Below, piece by piece: positions 13,660 to 16,974 of a stretch of 16,974 bases of DNA; position 1 is the stretch's first letter, and the number at the start of each line of letters is the position of its first letter. The stretch is from Burkholderiales bacterium (GTDB lineage: Bacteria > Pseudomonadota > Gammaproteobacteria > Burkholderiales > Burkholderiaceae_D). The position numbers and the translations under genes were made by a program. The DNA lies in contig SYFN01000071.1 in NCBI GenBank assembly GCA_005800405.1, positions 1-16,974 on the forward strand. Direction: 5' to 3'. The notes beneath the pieces were generated by a model, which made no database searches, was not told the DNA's origin, and was given only the letters and a program-made list of their open reading frames with translations.

Positions 13660-14943
13660 ATGTTTGTGCGTCATCCATTCCACCACTTGCGGCTGCACTC
13701 CGCTCGCAAACCCAGATTCATGCTGCTGGTGTTTCTCGCATCTGTGCTCGCACATTTGTTCATTATCCAATGGGCTAGAGACAGTTTCATACTGATATCG
13801 CCGTTTGAGGATGAGCAGGACGTCATCAAGGTTACGCTGCAAACAACGACAGCAACCGAAAAACAGAAGACGAGACCGGACCGGCTACTTCCCGCAATAA
13901 CCGCTTCGGAAACATCTTCACCGCGCTCGCCAGACGCTCAGGAGACAACTACAGCTCGGGCCACAACCGAAGCTGCGGTGCAGGTCGACGCCACACCAGA
14001 GCCTGCTACGTCCTCAGCCCCAATGACCAAGGCGGTCGACGCAGTCAATGAAACGACTTTAGAGGCGGTGGCAGCGCCACCACCAGAGCCAAGTCCAGTA
14101 AAGAATCATGCACTTCCCGAGCCCACCCCGCAACAAAGGCACGCATCACCGGAGCCCGTTACGGAACCGACGCCTGCACCGCAGGAACCCAGCACGGCGC
14201 AGACTCGTGCACCCCATGAGCCAACGCCATCGCAAACCAATGCGCCGCCCGCAGATCCTGTAACTGCGAGTGACGCAACTAGTCTGCTTTCCCGGATCAG
14301 CCTTCCACCCTCCGCAAATCTAAGCTATGACGCAGTCGCGATCAAAGGCAGCAGCAAGGTCGAGGGGCGGGGCCTGGTGAAATGGGTGCAAGATGGTCGC
14401 CAGTATTCGATCGCGGGTGAGGCATCGGTATTATTTTTATCCTTACTGAGCTACCGGAGCGAAGGTCGTCTGAGCGAAGCCGGTATCCTGCCTGAGCTGT
14501 ACACAGAAAAGCGCGTGGGAAAGTCATCGACCAATACGCACTTTCATCGCGAGCGTCAGACGATCAGTTTCTCTGCTTCCACCAATAGCTATCCTGTGAA
14601 AGGCGGTGAGCAGGATCGCGGTAGCGTATTCTGGCAGCTGGCTGGTCTGGCGCGCGGCAATCCTGATAAGTTGAAGGCAGGTTTGTCATTCGAGCTGATC
14701 ATTGCCGGTAGCCGCACCGTCGATCCGTGGCGCGTAACGGTGCAGGGAACGGAACCCATCGCTCTGGGGCAAGGCCAAACTGATGCCTGGCATATGAGCC
14801 TGGTGAGGCCCGACGGCGGCACCGACTACCAGCTCGAGGTCTGGATCGCACCCGTGCAGGACTGGTACCCCGTGAAAATCATGTACGTGGATCGCAAGGG
14901 CACATCGCTTGGGTTAACCTTGTCGAAACTAGAAAAAAAATGA
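13660..14943 (+). CDS. DUF3108 protein with TonB-like proline-rich linker
   Basis: Predicted 427-residue envelope protein. A basic N-terminus is followed by one membrane segment (about residues 21-40, MLLVFLASVLAHLFIIQW), then a long Pro/Glu/Thr/Ala-rich linker (about residues 60-205) like that of TonB. The C-terminal DUF3108 domain (about residues 215-427) has VEGRGLVKWVQDGRQYSIAG, GGEQDRGSVFWQLAGLARGN and LEVWIAPVQDWYPVKIMYVD. DUF3108 is a beta-rich periplasmic family of unknown role. I infer that the linker reaches from the inner membrane across the periplasm so the domain can act near the outer membrane or wall. ATG 13660 has a weak ribosome site. Its stop overlaps the next DUF3108 ATG (ATGA), so the two are made together. 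It is divergent from phaM. Confidence 0.85.
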   Translation: MFVRHPFHHLRLHSARKPRFMLLVFLASVLAHLFIIQWARDSFILISPFEDEQDVIKVTLQTTTATEKQKTRPDRLLPAITASETSSPRSPDAQETTTARATTEAAVQVDATPEPATSSAPMTKAVDAVNETTLEAVAAPPPEPSPVKNHALPEPTPQQRHASPEPVTEPTPAPQEPSTAQTRAPHEPTPSQTNAPPADPVTASDATSLLSRISLPPSANLSYDAVAIKGSSKVEGRGLVKWVQDGRQYSIAGEASVLFLSLLSYRSEGRLSEAGILPELYTEKRVGKSSTNTHFHRERQTISFSASTNSYPVKGGEQDRGSVFWQLAGLARGNPDKLKAGLSFELIIAGSRTVDPWRVTVQGTEPIALGQGQTDAWHMSLVRPDGGTDYQLEVWIAPVQDWYPVKIMYVDRKGTSLGLTLSKLEKK

Positions 14944-15719
14944 ATATCCACACCCTCTCGCTCTTAAGTAAATCAAACACCATGATGCTCATCCTAAAAA
15001 AATTTCCGGTGGTGGCTGCAGGCGCGCTCATAAGTCTCAGCCTAGCGTATGCACAAGAAAAAATGACAGGCAATCCGCCGCCATCGAGCCAGCTGCAATA
15101 CCGGCTGCGTGCTGACGTCAAAGGACTCTCCGTGGATGGCAACGGTCAAATTGACTGGCAGGTCGATGCAAAACAATACCGATTAGTTTTTGATACGTCG
15201 ACTCAGCTAACTGGGCAACTCATGTCGGAGAAAAGCGAGGGAACCATCGACCGTAGTGGACTGTTACCGACAAATTTTTTACTGAAACGCATACGAAAAG
15301 AACCGGTTTCTGTTGTCTTTGATCGTCGCGCTGGTCAGATCAATTTTGCTGGCGATGTTGCACCTCACAAGATACAGGGAGGCGAACAAGACCGACTCAG
15401 CATGATATGGCAGCTGTTATCCGTGGCGCGCGCCCGGCCAGGAAATTTTGTTCCCGGCTCAAACTGGAAATTTTTTGTCGCTGGCCACCGTGGCGGTGAA
15501 TCGTGGACATTTCAGGTGAAAGACAAACAACGACTACGCACCAGTCTGGGCGAAGTGGATACCCTGCACGTGGCACATGTACCGAGTGATCCCGGCAATG
15601 GAAGACAAGTCGATATCTGGCTTGCGCCCTCGCAGGAATGGTTCCCGGTTCGTCTGCGGTTTACCGAGGCCGGCGGCGATTCCATCGAGCAGACAATAGA
15701 AAAAATCACAAAGAAATGA
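14940..15719 (+). CDS. Exported DUF3108 protein
   Basis: Predicted 259-residue periplasmic DUF3108 protein, a paralogue of the preceding gene's C-terminal domain. The shared blocks are [40 protein letters not shown], and [19 protein letters not shown] signal peptide is present: the segment [20 protein letters not shown] has a basic start, a hydrophobic core and a cut near AYA-Q. It lacks the proline-rich linker. ATG 14940 overlaps the previous stop by four bases; an in-frame ATG pair at 14982 and 14985 gives a cleaner signal peptide and could be the true start. Its own stop overlaps the queC ATG (ATGA). The function is unknown; as a pair the two proteins may form a heteromer. Confidence 0.85.
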   Translation: MNIHTLSLLSKSNTMMLILKKFPVVAAGALISLSLAYAQEKMTGNPPPSSQLQYRLRADVKGLSVDGNGQIDWQVDAKQYRLVFDTSTQLTGQLMSEKSEGTIDRSGLLPTNFLLKRIRKEPVSVVFDRRAGQINFAGDVAPHKIQGGEQDRLSMIWQLLSVARARPGNFVPGSNWKFFVAGHRGGESWTFQVKDKQRLRTSLGEVDTLHVAHVPSDPGNGRQVDIWLAPSQEWFPVRLRFTEAGGDSIEQTIEKITKK

Positions 15720-16450
15720 GTTCTGCAGCACTGGTGTTGTTTTCAGGCGGCCAGGATTCAAGCACCTGTCTGGCTTGGGCGCTGTCGCGCTATGCGCGCG
15801 TTGAGACACTGGGATTCGAATATGGCCAGCGACATGCAGTCGAGCTCAGCCTGCGGTTACCAATTCTGTCATCCATGCGGGCTTTAAACGCCGAATGGCA
15901 TAGCCGCTTGGGTGAAGATCATCTGCTCGATCTATCACTACTGGGAAAAATTTCTGACACTGCGCTCACACGCGATACGGCTATAGCGATACAGGCGAAC
16001 GGTTTGCCGAATACCTTCGTGCCCGGTCGCAATCTGCTGTTCATCACCGTCGCCGCAGCGCTTGCCTACCGTCGCGGTATCGATGTGATCATGGGCGGCA
16101 TGTGCGAGACCGATTACTCCGGCTACCCAGACTGTCGCGACGAAAGTCTGCGTGCGCTCGAATCAGCACTGCGGCTCGGCATGGCAACCACGCTGTCACT
16201 GCAAACGCCATTGATGTGGCTGAACAAGGCGGCGACCTGGCAGCTTGCTCACGATCTGGGTGGTACGCCGCTGGTCGAGCTGATTCGCACTGATTCGCAC
16301 ACGTGCTACCTGGGCGAAAGGGGTGTGTTGCATGACTGGGGGCACGGCTGTGGTGCTTGCCCGGCGTGTGAATTGCGGGCGAATGGCTATCGTGAATATG
16401 CCACTGGCATATCAACGAAAGACACTGGATCCCGGCTTTCGCCGGGATGA
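15716..16450 (+). CDS. queC: 7-cyano-7-deazaguanine synthase QueC
   Basis: Predicted 244-residue QueC. It converts 7-carboxy-7-deazaguanine to preQ0 with ATP and ammonia, the last step before preQ0 reduction in queuosine synthesis for tRNA wobble modification; cytosolic. The PP-loop ATP motif is SGGQDSS at residues 10-16. The zinc-site cysteines are C197, C212, C215 and C218 in [19 protein letters not shown] followed by PACELR. Other family blocks include [27 protein letters not shown] and DCRDES. ATG 15716 overlaps the DUF3108 stop (ATGA), so it is translationally coupled to two envelope genes. The C-terminus (about the last nine residues, ending SRLSPG) and the TGA lie inside an inverted repeat, so a repeat insertion probably replaced the original end. 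Confidence 0.95.
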   Translation: MSSAALVLFSGGQDSSTCLAWALSRYARVETLGFEYGQRHAVELSLRLPILSSMRALNAEWHSRLGEDHLLDLSLLGKISDTALTRDTAIAIQANGLPNTFVPGRNLLFITVAAALAYRRGIDVIMGGMCETDYSGYPDCRDESLRALESALRLGMATTLSLQTPLMWLNKAATWQLAHDLGGTPLVELIRTDSHTCYLGERGVLHDWGHGCGACPACELRANGYREYATGISTKDTGSRLSPG

Positions 16451-16452
16451 CA
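16425..16452. repeat. Dispersed-type palindromic repeat overlapping the queC stop
   Basis: ATCCCGGC (16429-16436) and GCCGGGAT (16441-16448) are perfect 8-bp arms around TTTC, flanked by CTGG and GACA. This is the familiar short dispersed repeat of many proteobacterial genomes. It overlaps the queC stop and could form a hairpin at the mRNA end. There is no T run. A second, decayed half-copy lies at 528-545. Confidence 0.7.
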
Positions 16453-16482
16453 GCAGAAATTTTACAGCCGCCTAAACAACGA

Positions 16483-16974
16483 TCAGGCCGCGTGTCGCCC
16501 AGATTCCGGCGGCGACTGTGTTGCCGACTTCAAAGCATCAAGCAGTCGTGCTTCCTTCTGCTTGGCGTTTTTCAGATGTCTTTCTTTCACATGACCATAA
16601 CCCCGGATGTCTTCCGGAATACGGGCCAGCTCCACCATCTGCGACAAATTCTCGCTGCTCAATGTGGGCAGCAGCGCTGCAATGGTATTGCGATACTCAA
16701 CGATTAAAGCGCGCTCACCCTTGCGCTCTGCTGTATGGCCAAAGGGATCCAGCAAACTGCCGCGCAGGAAGCGTAATTTCGCCAGCAGCGGAAATACTAG
16801 GCCGGCCCAGCTTCCGAACTGACGCTTGACCAGATGACCGTTGGCATCACGGTCGGACAGTAGTGGTGGCGCAAGATGGTATTTGATCGAATAATTTCCT
16901 TCGAACATACCTGCGATTTTTTGTTTGAATGCAGGATCACTGTGCAAACGCGCGACCTCGTACTCGTCCTTGTA
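16483..16974 (-). CDS. Indolepyruvate ferredoxin oxidoreductase, C-terminal part
   Basis: The frame is open to the right edge; the 5' part lies outside. About 163 residues are visible, starting YKDEYEVARLHSDPAFK at the edge. The section FEGNYSIKYHLAPPLLSDRD, GSWAGLVFPLLAKLRFLRG, LDPFGHTAERKGERALI, and the conserved IPEDIRGYGHVKERHLKNA are typical of the end of the large fused indolepyruvate:ferredoxin oxidoreductase of Beta- and Alphaproteobacteria. That TPP and FeS enzyme decarboxylates aryl pyruvates to acyl-CoA with reduction of ferredoxin, in aromatic amino acid breakdown. The C-terminal tail SATQSPPESGRHAA looks variable. The convergent queC stop is 32 bp away. Confidence 0.9.
   Translation of the reverse strand, partial: YKDEYEVARLHSDPAFKQKIAGMFEGNYSIKYHLAPPLLSDRDANGHLVKRQFGSWAGLVFPLLAKLRFLRGSLLDPFGHTAERKGERALIVEYRNTIAALLPTLSSENLSQMVELARIPEDIRGYGHVKERHLKNAKQKEARLLDALKSATQSPPESGRHAA

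Noticed and set aside
13960..14270. Proline/glutamate-rich stretch as a tandem repeat array
   Set aside because: Motifs such as PEP and PTP recur but with no fixed period; it is a low-complexity linker rather than a DNA repeat.

Overview
The window looks like chromosomal DNA of a betaproteobacterium, most likely Burkholderiales and perhaps Oxalobacteraceae. The basis is a PhaM-type PHB-granule protein, a fused indolepyruvate:ferredoxin oxidoreductase, paired DUF3108 proteins, QueC style, and moderate GC judged by eye. No tRNA, rRNA, transposase, integrase or CRISPR array was seen. The longest gene-free stretch is about 256 bp.

Left part (1-2254): the 3' end of trmL on the + strand, then a PCuAC-type periplasmic copper chaperone with its own promoter. 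On the - strand are a small unrecognised protein that appears split by a homopolymer frameshift (1209-1539) and an exported DUF411 protein. PCuAC and DUF411 are both copper-associated families.

Middle part (2415-12847): this is the core of the window. On the - strand lie a di-iron, ferritin/acyl-ACP-desaturase-like protein and an FeS-type (6-4) photolyase. Divergent from the photolyase is an exported glutathione peroxidase. It is followed by a tightly packed + strand operon of eight genes: flavin amine-oxidase-type oxidoreductase, DUF1365, CFA-synthase-like methyltransferase, exported chalcone-isomerase-like protein, MFS transporter, DUF3833 lipoprotein, short-chain dehydrogenase and NTF2/SnoaL-like protein. 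Most junctions overlap by 1-4 nt. The flavoprotein/DUF1365/methyltransferase core resembles genes needed in Rhodobacter for methylated furan fatty acids. Related clusters next to photolyases belong to singlet-oxygen (sigmaE/ChrR) or light (LitR) regulons in other bacteria. The methyltransferase appears to lack two of the bicarbonate-site residues of true cyclopropane synthases, which favours methylation. I infer a photo-oxidative membrane-protection island that modifies unsaturated acyl chains, repairs UV lesions and removes lipid peroxides. No regulator gene is in the window.

Right part (12848-16974): phaM is on the - strand, with its basic tail displaced by a one-base homopolymer shift. Divergent from it is a translationally coupled trio: a TonB-like proline-rich DUF3108 protein, an exported DUF3108 paralogue, and queC. 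The last codons and stop of queC lie in a dispersed-type inverted repeat, and a decayed half-copy of that repeat lies at 528-545. The window ends with the C-terminus of indolepyruvate ferredoxin oxidoreductase on the - strand.
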